Below are positions 1 through 7,997 of a stretch of DNA of 64,000 nucleotides, piece after piece. The position numbers were made by a program, and so were the translations under genes. How positions within the stretch are numbered: the stretch's first letter is position 1; each line of letters begins with the position of its first letter. The notes under the pieces are model-generated. The model saw only the letters and a program-made list of their open reading frames with translations, did no database searches and had not been told where the DNA came from. This stretch comes from Enterobacter sp. Cy-643 (GTDB lineage: Bacteria; Pseudomonadota; Gammaproteobacteria; Enterobacterales; Enterobacteriaceae): positions 868,001-932,000 of the forward strand of contig NZ_VWWV01000002.1 of NCBI RefSeq assembly GCF_011752815.1, given 5' to 3'.

Positions 1-96
1 CGAGCAAAAAATGCAAATCCAGGAGGATTCTGGCCTTCAAATTACCAGCAATCTGATATTGACAATGCTTATCACCTGCCAGAATTCGCGCTATGA
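1..96 (+). CDS. Possible C-terminal end of an upstream gene (partial)
   Basis: The first frame is open from the window edge to a TGA at 94-96 and would encode about 31 residues ending in HLPEFAL. It contains no internal stop and is followed 45 bp later by a Shine-Dalgarno-led gene on the same strand, so it could be the end of an upstream partner gene. It is too short to recognise and could be a chance open frame. Confidence 0.35.
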   Translation, partial: RAKNANPGGFWPSNYQQSDIDNAYHLPEFAL

Positions 97-141
97 GATG
101 CCACACATTCGGTTCAGATTGCGCTTTTACGGGAGGTCGTG

Positions 142-480
142 ATGCCTGATATTTCATTGTCGAAAGCCGTTATTCCGGCTACTCGGGTCATAATGACAGC
201 AAAATCAGAAAGATCGGTGCCGGGCAACATTGCCTATGCGCTGTTCGTTCTCTTTTGCTTCTGGGTGGCCACCCAAATGCTGAATCTTATTGTGCAGGCC
301 CCCGGCCTGCTGGAATACCTGGCGCAAGGCAACGATGCCAGCCGCCCGCGCATTGAGATGGGCCTGGCTGTCAGCACCGTATTCGGGCTGATTCCCTTCC
401 TGCTTGGCGCTGCCGCCATCGGCATGGTCGCCCTGACGATACGCCTGAGACATCGCCGCCACTCTGCCTGGTATTACTGA
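142..480 (+). CDS. Small inner-membrane protein, function unknown
   Basis: The protein has about 112 residues and two predicted membrane segments (residues about 32-50 and 77-99), a polar loop between them and a basic C-terminal tail. The ATG at 142 is chosen because GGGAGG lies at 131-136 with suitable spacing; a GTG at 139 and an ATG at 190 in the same frame are alternatives. I do not recognise a named family. I have a vague memory of similar small membrane proteins in enterobacterial colicin-immunity-like loci, which is weak evidence. The gene converges on yaiW, with a hairpin in the 39-bp gap. Confidence 0.6.
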   Translation: MPDISLSKAVIPATRVIMTAKSERSVPGNIAYALFVLFCFWVATQMLNLIVQAPGLLEYLAQGNDASRPRIEMGLAVSTVFGLIPFLLGAAAIGMVALTIRLRHRRHSAWYY

Positions 481-487
481 TGAAGAT

Positions 488-511
488 GGCGGAAGCTTTG
501 CCGCTTCCGCC
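488..511. terminator. Hairpin between convergent genes
   Basis: A perfect 9-bp stem (GGCGGAAGC at 488-496, GCTTCCGCC at 503-511) with a 6-nt loop lies between the convergent ends of the small membrane-protein gene and yaiW. There is no strong T tract on either side, so termination is inferred from position and stem strength. Confidence 0.5.
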
Positions 512-519
512 CAGTCTGG

Positions 520-1632
520 CTAGCGCTGCATGCAGCTTGCCCGCCTGTCGTCCACGCGTTTTGCAAACCATGCCGTGGTCAAATTACGGGTGATTTTAGG
601 GCTTTCAAGCACGATCCCCGGCAGGATTTCTCTGGCCAGCGGCTGCCCCGCCTTTTTCTCCGCTATCGCAAAGACCTGCTTGTAAAGACTGGTTTTTTCA
701 AACCCAATGCTGTCGCCTTTTTGCAGCGCCCGGCGGATTTCGCTGTCGCTCATATCCAGCTGTTTCGACAGCTTACGCACCGCCAGTTCGGTGCTGCTCG
801 GTTTGTCGCTGGTGTAAAGGATCAGATCCCCGTCCAGCGCCAGCTTCACGCCCGTCGCCTTACTCACGGCACTCTGGAATGCCGCATTGCGGCTGGCGTA
901 CCAGCCCGCGTTGTAGTCGGCGAAGCGATAAAGCGGTTTCGTATAGTTAGCCGGGTAATTCAGCAAATGGTAAGTCCCGAACCAAAGCCCACCGCGGCGG
1001 GTGAAAACTTCCTGGCGCACCGTCCCTTCTATTTTCCACGGGTAGCCATCGGTATGTTTCTCGGCAAAGGCCACGCTGACCTGCATCGTGCCGCCGGTGC
1101 GTACCGGGTTAAAGCTGCCGAACAGCTTTTGTCCCATCGGCACCATCGTCAGGAAATCATCGAAAATAGCGCTGAGCTGCCCTTCGGTTTTGACGTTATC
1201 CAGCCGCTCGCTATAGCTTTTGCCGTTGGGGGAATTAATGCGCAGCGCGGTGTGCACCAGCAGCGGCGGAATGTGCATTTTCTCCGCACGGCGATCGATC
1301 TCTTTCCAGGCAATTTTATTTAACCCCGGCACAGCCGGATCGGCCTGCAAATTAGACTCCTGCAGCGCCACCGCCAGCACCGAACAGATATTCTCTTCGC
1401 TCTGCTCGAGGTTCTGGCTTTTCAGGGTCGTCAGCAGATCTTTTGCCAGCCCCGCCCGGTCCTTCACCCCGTCAGGGATTTTGCGCTGGGCCAGGGTTTC
1501 GATATCCACCGGTTTTGCCGCCGTTGTTTTGGTGCCCGGCGTTGTAGTTTTGGTTGTACAGCCGGCCAGCACAAGCAGTGACAGCAGCCCCGGCACGGCA
1601 AGCCGCCGGGCCGGAAAGAAAGAACCCACCAT
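520..1632 (-). CDS. yaiW: YaiW, surface-exposed outer-membrane lipoprotein (DUF1615)
   Basis: The 370-residue protein matches E. coli YaiW along its whole length, including the blocks CSVLAVALQESN, DPAVPGL and PKITRNLTTAWFAKRVD. The N-terminus has a lipoprotein signal ending in a lipobox, LAGC, so it should be lipidated and placed in the outer membrane. The ATG at 1632 is preferred over upstream in-frame starts because AAAGGGAG lies just before it and the signal peptide is then of normal length. YaiW is linked in E. coli to SbmA and to uptake of proline-rich peptides, and the genes are adjacent there. Here sbmA is on the same strand but 3.5 kb upstream, separated by an efflux operon on the other strand, so yaiW needs its own promoter. 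Confidence 0.93.
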   Translation of the reverse strand: MVGSFFPARRLAVPGLLSLLVLAGCTTKTTTPGTKTTAAKPVDIETLAQRKIPDGVKDRAGLAKDLLTTLKSQNLEQSEENICSVLAVALQESNLQADPAVPGLNKIAWKEIDRRAEKMHIPPLLVHTALRINSPNGKSYSERLDNVKTEGQLSAIFDDFLTMVPMGQKLFGSFNPVRTGGTMQVSVAFAEKHTDGYPWKIEGTVRQEVFTRRGGLWFGTYHLLNYPANYTKPLYRFADYNAGWYASRNAAFQSAVSKATGVKLALDGDLILYTSDKPSSTELAVRKLSKQLDMSDSEIRRALQKGDSIGFEKTSLYKQVFAIAEKKAGQPLAREILPGIVLESPKITRNLTTAWFAKRVDDRRASCMQR

Positions 1633-1709
1633 GTTAATTTCACTCCCTTTCATCATCAACCGCACCACCCTGCCTGTTTTTCAGTTTGTGCGCTACTGGA
1701 AATCACCGA

Positions 1710-1738
1710 TTGACAACTATATGCCTGGTCAGTAATTT
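1710..1738 (+). promoter_or_regulatory. Sigma-70 promoter of the marR-emrAB operon
   Basis: A consensus -35 box TTGACA (1710-1715) and a TAATTT -10 box (1733-1738) are separated by 17 bp. Transcription would begin near 1745, just before the MarR gene. The left arm of a long palindrome overlaps the spacer and the first bases of the -10 box, so a bound repressor would block RNA polymerase. Confidence 0.75.
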
Positions 1739-1761
1739 CATTTGCAACTACTGACCAGGCA
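1722..1761. promoter_or_regulatory. Probable MarR-family operator (13-bp inverted repeat)
   Basis: TGCCTGGTCAGTA (1722-1734) and its exact reverse complement (1749-1761) are separated by 14 bp. The arms straddle the -10 box and presumed transcription start and end 6 bp before the regulator's ATG. This is the usual place for autoregulation by a MarR-family repressor. Occupancy by the adjacent regulator is inferred. Confidence 0.7.
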
Positions 1762-1767
1762 AATATC

Positions 1768-2223
1768 ATGAGTAACACTACGGGTAATCCCTCTTCCAAA
1801 CTGCACCTTGGCCTGCTGATTCACCTGTCGAACCAGTTCAAAGACCAGCTCATCACCCAGTACTTTTCGCCGATGGGCATCACCGGTGCGCAATTTAAGG
1901 TCTTGATAAGCATCTTTAAGGGCTTTAACAGCCCGGTAGAAGTCAGCAAAAATCTGGTGATGGATACCGGCGCCATGAGCCGCATGCTTGAACGAATGGT
2001 GAAGCGAGGTCTGATCGTGCGTAACGTGAATCCCGAAGATAAACGCCAGGTTATTCTGGCGCTGACCGAGAAAGGGCAAGAGCTATGCGAAGCTTTCCAG
2101 AACGACGCGCTGGCGTCGATCATCGGCACCCTTACCGAGCGCCTGACGCCTGAAGAATCAAAGCAGCTCAATGAACTGCTGATCAAAATGCTGCCGGATG
2201 AGATCACCGAGCGCCACCTCTAA
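1768..2223 (+). CDS. MarR-family transcriptional regulator of the adjacent efflux pump
   Basis: The protein has 151 residues, the normal size for MarR/EmrR/SlyA regulators. The winged helix-turn-helix is visible around residues 35-105, with the family signature DTGAMSRMLERMVKRGL and the wing NPEDKRQVILALTEKG. It probably acts as a dimeric, ligand-released repressor. It is the first gene of an operon with emrA- and emrB-type genes (26 bp to the next gene) and has a perfect palindrome over its promoter. The layout mirrors E. coli emrR-emrA-emrB, but its chromosomal setting differs, so this may be a second, paralogous system. Confidence 0.85.
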   Translation: MSNTTGNPSSKLHLGLLIHLSNQFKDQLITQYFSPMGITGAQFKVLISIFKGFNSPVEVSKNLVMDTGAMSRMLERMVKRGLIVRNVNPEDKRQVILALTEKGQELCEAFQNDALASIIGTLTERLTPEESKQLNELLIKMLPDEITERHL

Positions 2224-2249
2224 GCTTTCTGATTAAGGCCACATACAAA

Positions 2250-3428
2250 ATGCAAACCTCTACCGAGCAGGTTGAACGCGCGCCGAGCAAGCGCAAGCGT
2301 AACTTCGCCATTTTTCTCATTATCCTGCTGCTGATCGGCGCAGGCTGCGTGGCATGGTACATGCTTTACGCGCGCTATTACGAAACCACCGATGACGCCT
2401 ACGTCAACGGCAATCAGGTCACGCTGACGCCGCAAATCGGCGGCACGGTGACGCAGGTCAGCGTCGATGAAGGGGACTACGTCGAAAAAGGACAGCCGCT
2501 GGTGCAGCTCGACCCGAGCGACACCGAAATCGCGCTCCAGCAGGCAGAAGCCAACCTGGCAAATACCGTGCGCCAGGTACGTGGGCTTTACAGCACTGCG
2601 GATAACTACCGGGCTCAGGTGGCCGCGAAGCAGGTTGCGCTGCAAACCGCGCAAAGCGACTACGCTCGTCGCCAGAAGATTTTTGCCACCGGCGCCATCG
2701 CCGCTGAAGATTTGGCCCACTATCGCGATGCCGTCACCAGCGCGCAGAGCGATCTCACCGCCGCCCAGCAGGCATTGCGCACTAATTTAGCGATGGTGGA
2801 TGACACCGTTATCGACAGTCATCCGGAAATTAAAAGCGCCGTAGCCACGCTGCGCCAGCGCTTCCTCGATAACGCACGCAGTACCATCGTGGCGCCGGTG
2901 AGCGGCTTTGTGGCTAAACGCGCTGTTCAGCTGGGAATGCGGGTTGATTCCGGCACCACCCTGCTGGCGATCGTGCCGCTGGATCAGGTCTGGGTCGACG
3001 CCAACTTCAAAGAGAGCCAGATGCAGGCTATGCGCCTGGGGCAGAAAGTGACGCTCACCGCCGATCTCTACGGGGACGACGTGGAGTATCACGGCACCAT
3101 TGAGAGCCTCGGTATCGGCACCGGCAGCGCCTTCTCGCTGTTACCGGCCCAGAACGCCAGCGGGAACTGGATCAAAATCGTTCAGCGCCTGCCGGTGCGC
3201 ATCACGCTTGATCCGCACGACATGCAAAAGCACCCGCTGCGGGTAGGCCTGTCAATGTTCGCTCGCGTAGATATTCGCAATGCAGACGGCCACCTGCTGC
3301 CGCAAAAAACCGTCGCCGCGCCGCGCTTCACCACCGACGTTTACCAGAACGCGCTGGACGAAGCCGACAAACTGGTCACGAAAATCCTTCATGACAACAG
3401 CCAGCCGGTAGCGTCAGCCAACCGCTAA
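2250..3428 (+). CDS. EmrA-type periplasmic adaptor (HlyD-family membrane fusion protein)
   Basis: The 392-residue protein has a short basic cytoplasmic N-terminus, one membrane anchor (residues about 22-40), then the motif TTDDAYVNGNQV typical of EmrA. A biotinyl-lipoyl-like segment (QIGGTVTQVSVDEGDYVEKGQPL), a long coiled-coil hairpin (about 90-195) and a beta-barrel region follow. It should bridge the inner-membrane pump encoded next to an outer-membrane TolC channel, which is not in this window. It lies 10 bp upstream of the emrB-type gene. Confidence 0.9.
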   Translation: MQTSTEQVERAPSKRKRNFAIFLIILLLIGAGCVAWYMLYARYYETTDDAYVNGNQVTLTPQIGGTVTQVSVDEGDYVEKGQPLVQLDPSDTEIALQQAEANLANTVRQVRGLYSTADNYRAQVAAKQVALQTAQSDYARRQKIFATGAIAAEDLAHYRDAVTSAQSDLTAAQQALRTNLAMVDDTVIDSHPEIKSAVATLRQRFLDNARSTIVAPVSGFVAKRAVQLGMRVDSGTTLLAIVPLDQVWVDANFKESQMQAMRLGQKVTLTADLYGDDVEYHGTIESLGIGTGSAFSLLPAQNASGNWIKIVQRLPVRITLDPHDMQKHPLRVGLSMFARVDIRNADGHLLPQKTVAAPRFTTDVYQNALDEADKLVTKILHDNSQPVASANR

Positions 3429-3438
3429 GAGAGACGTT

Positions 3439-4974
3439 ATGCAAGATAAGGCGGCGTTTACGCCTCCCAGCCTGCTGCTGGCGACTATCGCGCTGTCGCT
3501 GGCGACGTTTATGCAGGTGCTGGACTCCACCATCGCTAACGTGGCGCTGCCGACGATTGCCGGTAACCTCGGCGTCAGCGCCGATCAGGGGACCTGGGTT
3601 ATCACCTCGTTCGCGGTGTGTAACGCCATTGCCCTGCCGCTGACCGGCTGGTTTACCCGCCGGTTCGGGCAGCTCAAACTGTTCGTCGGCTCGGTGGCGC
3701 TGTTCACCCTCACTTCGTTCCTGTGCGGCTTTGCCCACAGCATGACCGAGCTGATTATCTTCCGCGCGCTGCAGGGTTTTTTCGCTGGGCCAATGTTCCC
3801 GATGTGCCAGACGCTGCTGCTGATTATCTTCCCGTCCAGCAAGCGAAGTATGGCGCTGGCGCTGCTGTCGATGGTGACGGTTGTCGCGCCGATTGTCGGG
3901 CCAATCACCGGCGGCTGGATCACCGATAACTATTCCTGGCCGTGGATCTTCTACATCAACGTGCCGATTGGGATCTTTGCCGCCATCGTGGTCTGGACGC
4001 AGCTGCGCGAGCGAGAAGAAACGACCACCATCGCCCCTATCGACTACATCGGTATTGCGCTGCTGGTGCTGGGCGTAGGGTTGCTTCAGGTGGTGCTGGA
4101 TAAGGGGAACGATCTCGACTGGTTCGCCTCGCCGGAGATCATCACCATGTCGGTTATCTCGGCGGTTTCGCTGGTGTCGTTTGTTATTTGGGAACTGGGC
4201 GAGCGCCACCCGATAGTCAACCTGCGGCTGTTCGCCGACCGCAACTTCGCCATCGGCACGCTGTCGCTGACGCTGGGCTACGCGGCGTTCTTCGCCATCA
4301 ACATTATCCTGCCGCAGTGGCTGCAAACCCAGATGGGCTACACCGCAATCTGGGCCGGGCTGGCCGCCGCCCCGATGGGCGTGCTGCCGCTGTTGCTGAC
4401 GCCGATTGTCGGGCGCTACGCCAATAAGGTTGATATGCGCCTGCTGGCCACGCTGTCGTTCGTGACCATGGGCGCTTCATGCCTGCTGCGCGCGCAGTTT
4501 AATACCAACGTGGATTTCCGCACCATTGCCGAGGTACAGCTGTTTATGGGCATTGGCGTGGCGTTCTTCTTCATGCCGATCACCACCATCGTGCTGTCGA
4601 ACCTGCACGGCGTTGAGGTCGCGGAAGGCTCCGGCCTGGCAACCTTCTTCCGCGTGCTTGGCGGGTCGTTTGCTTCCTCCCTGACCACCTGGATTTGGTC
4701 GCGCCGCGAGGTTTATCACCACGCCAACCTGACGGAGAGCGTATCGGTCTGGAATCCGTCGGCGGTGGATTATCTGCACAAGATGGGCGGTGCCACGCAG
4801 CAGCACCTGGCCGCGGTGGATAAAACCATCGAGCAGCAGGCCTATATGATGTCGACCATCGACTACTTCTGGCTACTGGGCTGGGGCTTTATGGCGCTGA
4901 TTGTCGTGATTTGGTTTGCCCGTCCGCCGTTTGTGCGGGCCGGTGCACCGGGTGCCCCTTCCGCAGGGCATTGA
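3439..4974 (+). CDS. EmrB-type multidrug efflux MFS transporter (DHA2, 14 TM)
   Basis: The 511-residue protein is of the length and hydrophobicity of 14-helix DHA2 drug/proton antiporters. The motif LDSTIANVALPTIAGNLG in helix 1 and GWFTRRFGQLK in the first cytoplasmic loop are characteristic of EmrB. With the EmrA-type adaptor and a TolC-like channel it should expel hydrophobic toxic compounds across both membranes. It is the last gene of the MarR-controlled operon and is followed by several hairpins. Substrate range cannot be read from sequence. Confidence 0.9.
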   Translation: MQDKAAFTPPSLLLATIALSLATFMQVLDSTIANVALPTIAGNLGVSADQGTWVITSFAVCNAIALPLTGWFTRRFGQLKLFVGSVALFTLTSFLCGFAHSMTELIIFRALQGFFAGPMFPMCQTLLLIIFPSSKRSMALALLSMVTVVAPIVGPITGGWITDNYSWPWIFYINVPIGIFAAIVVWTQLREREETTTIAPIDYIGIALLVLGVGLLQVVLDKGNDLDWFASPEIITMSVISAVSLVSFVIWELGERHPIVNLRLFADRNFAIGTLSLTLGYAAFFAINIILPQWLQTQMGYTAIWAGLAAAPMGVLPLLLTPIVGRYANKVDMRLLATLSFVTMGASCLLRAQFNTNVDFRTIAEVQLFMGIGVAFFFMPITTIVLSNLHGVEVAEGSGLATFFRVLGGSFASSLTTWIWSRREVYHHANLTESVSVWNPSAVDYLHKMGGATQQHLAAVDKTIEQQAYMMSTIDYFWLLGWGFMALIVVIWFARPPFVRAGAPGAPSAGH

Positions 4975-4991
4975 TCAGAAAGAACCAGTAA

Positions 4992-5018
4992 AAAGGGATG
5001 GCATTGCGCCATCCCTTT
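4992..5018. repeat. Hairpin, first copy of a duplicated inverted repeat
   Basis: AAAGGGATGG (4992-5001) and CCATCCCTTT (5009-5018) form a 10-bp stem with a 7-nt loop. The same 27-nt sequence occurs again at 5157-5183. On the minus strand the stem is followed by T residues, so this copy could terminate minus-strand transcripts coming from sbmA. Confidence 0.65.
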
Positions 5019-5028
5019 GCGGTTTCTG

Positions 5029-5064
5029 ACGAAGAGGGAAAAAGCGTGGTTTTTCCCTCTTCGT
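5029..5064. terminator. Long perfect hairpin between emrB and sbmA
   Basis: A 15-bp perfect inverted repeat (5029-5043 and 5050-5064) with a 6-nt loop GCGTGG. The upper part of the stem is A5/T5, so it could serve as a bidirectional terminator for the convergent emrB-type and sbmA genes. Confidence 0.6.
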
Positions 5065-5076
5065 GATTATCAGCCG

Positions 5077-5106
5077 AAAATCAATGAATTGATTTTCCTG
5101 ATTTTT
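5077..5106 (+). terminator. Small hairpin followed by a T tract
   Basis: AAAATCAA (5077-5084) and TTGATTTT (5089-5096) form an 8-bp stem with a 4-nt loop, followed by CCTGATTTTTT. It is a weak A+T-rich stem, the third structure in this 219-bp gap. Confidence 0.4.
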
Positions 5107-5156
5107 TAACAAGCTGTCCGGTATTTCTTCTGTCCACAGTGTTTATCACCCGTCTG

Positions 5157-5189
5157 AAAGGGATGGCATTGCGCCATCCCTTTTCTTTT
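5157..5189 (+). terminator. Rho-independent terminator, second copy of the duplicated hairpin
   Basis: AAAGGGATGG (5157-5166) and CCATCCCTTT (5174-5183) repeat the hairpin found at 4992-5018 and are followed by TCTTTT on the plus strand. It is placed to stop transcripts from the emrAB operon just before they enter sbmA antisense. Confidence 0.7.
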
Positions 5190-5193
5190 AGCC

Positions 5194-6411
5194 TCAGACG
5201 GCTTCTTCGGTACCCGGCACCGGCACATCCTGCAGCGTTCGCTCGAAGCTACGCAGACGTTTGTAGATCGACATCAATTCAACCAGCGTGGTCCAGGAAC
5301 TGATCAGGTACTGGAAGGAGCCACGCACCTGACCAAAGGCGTTGGTGATCTGCTGCATCAGCCCCAGGGTAATGGCACCTGCGGCTATGGAAGGGAACAG
5401 CAGGAAAAGACCAAACACGTTGTCTATCTGCAGATAAAGAATGCGCACAATATTAAAATAGGTGTAGTGGAAGTAGAGGCGGAAATAGTTATGCCGCACA
5501 TCGCCAAACAGCGCTTTAACTGTTGGTGGCGTAGCACGATTGCCGTCATCTTCCCCGTAAACCAGCTCTTTACGGTAGGCAGCCTCAACCTTCTGGTTAT
5601 TAAACTGCAGCCCCGGCAGCTTTATCCCCACCGCGGCCAGCAGACCCGTTCCCATCAGCGACCAGATAATTGCCGCAATCACCAGGCCATAAGGCACCGC
5701 TCCGACAATCGGCAATTCTTTAACGTGTGGAGACAGCGCGACAAGAATCGGCAGGAAAGCAATCAGCGTCATCACCGACTGCAGCAGGCTCACGCCCATG
5801 TCTTCAAGCGTCGAGGCAAAGCGCATGGTGTCTTCCTGCACACGCTGGGCCGCCCCTTCGATATGGCGCAGCTTCTGCCAGTGCTCCATATAGTAGTCGT
5901 TCATCGCCGTGCGCCAGCGGAACACATAGTGGCTGATAAAGAAGCTGTTCAGCACCCCAACGGTGACATAAATCAGCGCGATGCCAAGGAACACGCCGGT
6001 TTCGCTATAAAAACGCTGCAGCGGGACTTTATTCGGGGAGGCTAACGCGGTTTGGATAAGGTCAAAGAACGGCGCATACCAGGCGTTGATCGCCACGCCC
6101 AGTTCGACCATAAACCAGGTCACAAAGACGATAAGCGAAGAGCCGAGAATTGACCAGCGCTGCCACGGATGCGGACTCACCAGTGCCCATACACCGGCAA
6201 AAAGGCCCACACTGACAGCATAAAAAGCATAAAAAACAAATGCTTTTAACGTCCAGAAACGTGCCGCACTGATCGGTATTTGCTGGCTGGCACCCGCAAG
6301 GTTTTCCAACCACAGGCCGCCGCCGGCCTGCCAAAATATGACTGCGAGTAGTCCCCATATTGCCGCCGAAAGAAAAAACAGCTTCGGCGACGGGAAGAAA
6401 GATTTGAACAT
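5194..6411 (-). CDS. sbmA: SbmA, peptide antibiotic transporter of the inner membrane
   Basis: The 405-residue protein matches E. coli SbmA in length and sequence (for example the N-terminal [13 protein letters not shown] and the region with [24 protein letters not shown]). It has several membrane helices and the ABC-transporter-like membrane fold but no ATPase domain. The family imports microcin B17, microcin J25, bleomycin and proline-rich antimicrobial peptides, driven by the proton gradient. AGGAGTG lies 7 nt before the ATG. The usual partner yaiW lies on the same strand but is separated by the emr-type operon. Confidence 0.95.
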   Translation of the reverse strand: MFKSFFPSPKLFFLSAAIWGLLAVIFWQAGGGLWLENLAGASQQIPISAARFWTLKAFVFYAFYAVSVGLFAGVWALVSPHPWQRWSILGSSLIVFVTWFMVELGVAINAWYAPFFDLIQTALASPNKVPLQRFYSETGVFLGIALIYVTVGVLNSFFISHYVFRWRTAMNDYYMEHWQKLRHIEGAAQRVQEDTMRFASTLEDMGVSLLQSVMTLIAFLPILVALSPHVKELPIVGAVPYGLVIAAIIWSLMGTGLLAAVGIKLPGLQFNNQKVEAAYRKELVYGEDDGNRATPPTVKALFGDVRHNYFRLYFHYTYFNIVRILYLQIDNVFGLFLLFPSIAAGAITLGLMQQITNAFGQVRGSFQYLISSWTTLVELMSIYKRLRSFERTLQDVPVPGTEEAV

Positions 6412-6658
6412 GACAACACTCCTGGGACGACTTTTTGTTGTTATATCTGCTGGTTATAGCGAACGTTCTACGATAATGCTTGCGGAATGTTGTATCAAGG
6501 AGTGAGAGAGGCTTACATAAACTGGCGCCAGCCTTTGACAATGGCCTCGGCCGTTTTTATGCGGGGGCCAGGAGACCGTTGTGCCCCTTCCCCGCCACCA
6601 CAAGGCCGGGTTCAGGCCTGCCAACGCACTTCAAAAACGTAGTACACCTGCCTGAAGA

Positions 6659-7585
6659 TTAAACCGTGTAGAGCCCGGCGTGACCGAAAGGCCGGGTTTT
6701 AAAACGGCGGTGCAGCCACAGATATTGCTCCGGCGCGCGCATAATTTCGTGCTCAATCTTACGGTTCATATAGGCTGCGGCAGCCTGCTCATCTTCGCCA
6801 GGATAATCACAAAACTCCGGCTCGATGACCAGCTGGTAGCCCGTCCCGCAGGGTTTGCGGATCAAAACCGTGGTCAGAATGGCAGGCTTTGCCAGGCGGG
6901 CAATGGTAAAGGTGCCGTTGGTTGTTGCCGCCTGCTGAACCGCGAAGAAAGGCGCGAAGGAACTGCCTTTTGGGCCATAGTCCTGATCCGGGGCGAACCA
7001 CACCGCCTCACCGGATTTCAACGCTTTCACCATCCCCTTCAGGTTGCGCCTGTCGAGCATCGCTTTGTTGGAACGCGAGCGCCCACGGGTTTGCACGTAT
7101 TCCATAACCTTATTGTTGTGTGGCCGATACATCGCCATCATTGGGCGACATAACCCCATCACGCGCCCGCCCAGCTCCAGCGACATAAAATGCACGCCGA
7201 TAACCATCACACCTTTGCCATTATCGCAGGCGGTATTGATGTGCTCCAGGCCGCGGACGTCAAACCATTTACGTACCCGATCGTCAGACCAGAACCAGGC
7301 CATACCGGTTTCAATCAACCCCATGCCGAGAGAGCCAAAATTTTTCTGCACGATCATCTCGACCTGCGCCTCAGTGTAGTGAGGGAAGCAGAGACGTAGA
7401 TTCTGGCGGGCAATGGTCACCCGACGCTTCAGAAAACGCATGGAGAAACGACCAATCAGGTCGCCCATTTTCATCAATATCGGGTAGGGAAGCTGCACCC
7501 ATAGCCAAAGCACACCCAGTCCAAACCAGGTCAGCCAATAGCGGGGATGCAGGAGACACTTATTAAACAGCAGGTTAGTAGACAT
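6659..7585 (-). CDS. lpxP: Lipid A late acyltransferase, LpxP-type
   Basis: The protein has about 308 residues with one N-terminal membrane segment and the lauroyl/palmitoleoyl transferase fold. The catalytic H-x4-E pair is visible as HFMSLE (His132, Glu137). Sequence blocks such as HPRYWLTWFGLGVLWLWVQLPYP, RKWFDV and APDQDYGPKGSSFAPFF are closer to E. coli LpxP than to LpxL. LpxP adds palmitoleate to Kdo2-lipid IVA at low temperature. The ATG at 7585 has GAAG before it at normal distance; a GTG at 7591 is an alternative. Whether it is cold-regulated cannot be told, and an additional LpxL paralogue cannot be excluded. Confidence 0.85.
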   Translation of the reverse strand: MSTNLLFNKCLLHPRYWLTWFGLGVLWLWVQLPYPILMKMGDLIGRFSMRFLKRRVTIARQNLRLCFPHYTEAQVEMIVQKNFGSLGMGLIETGMAWFWSDDRVRKWFDVRGLEHINTACDNGKGVMVIGVHFMSLELGGRVMGLCRPMMAMYRPHNNKVMEYVQTRGRSRSNKAMLDRRNLKGMVKALKSGEAVWFAPDQDYGPKGSSFAPFFAVQQAATTNGTFTIARLAKPAILTTVLIRKPCGTGYQLVIEPEFCDYPGEDEQAAAAYMNRKIEHEIMRAPEQYLWLHRRFKTRPFGHAGLYTV

Positions 7586-7997
7586 ATTCACTTCTTTAAT
7601 GCGATGAGATGATGTATCGCATAAAGAATTGAATCGATCGCGGTACGCCTTAAGCCGTTACTAAGATTCCGGAGTTCAGCAATAGTTGCACTCAGGCCGT
7701 TAATAACGGGCAGGATAATACGCACTTTTTGCTTAAGCAGCGTAGCGAAATCATCTGTCTCTAATATTATTTAAGATCTTTCTTTGTAACCGCCGGGCAA
7801 CCGCGCCAGCCGGAATCTACAAACGGGCAAAAAATGCTTTATTAAGCCGCAACTGACAAACTTTTGTGCGTCATCTGGTGATGTAACGCACGGTTACGCT
7901 TTTCAGGCCGTAAAGGCTGAATTGACGCTTTGCATAAGGGCGCAGAGTAGTATAAATACCTGCAATACCGCCTTATTTTTCTAACTGGATTTTTGCG
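7586..7997. other. Divergent intergenic region between the lpxP-type gene and ampH
   Basis: This roughly 410-bp stretch should hold promoters for both divergent genes. I see no convincing gene in it. A short palindrome CCGTTA-A-TAACGG lies at 7697-7709, and a TATAAA box occurs at 7951-7956 upstream of ampH, without a clear -35 partner. Confidence 0.4.

Noticed and set aside
3376-4326. Minus-strand frame of 316 codons opposite emrB
   Set aside because: Gln/Arg/His-rich shadow of a transmembrane transporter, no ribosome site.
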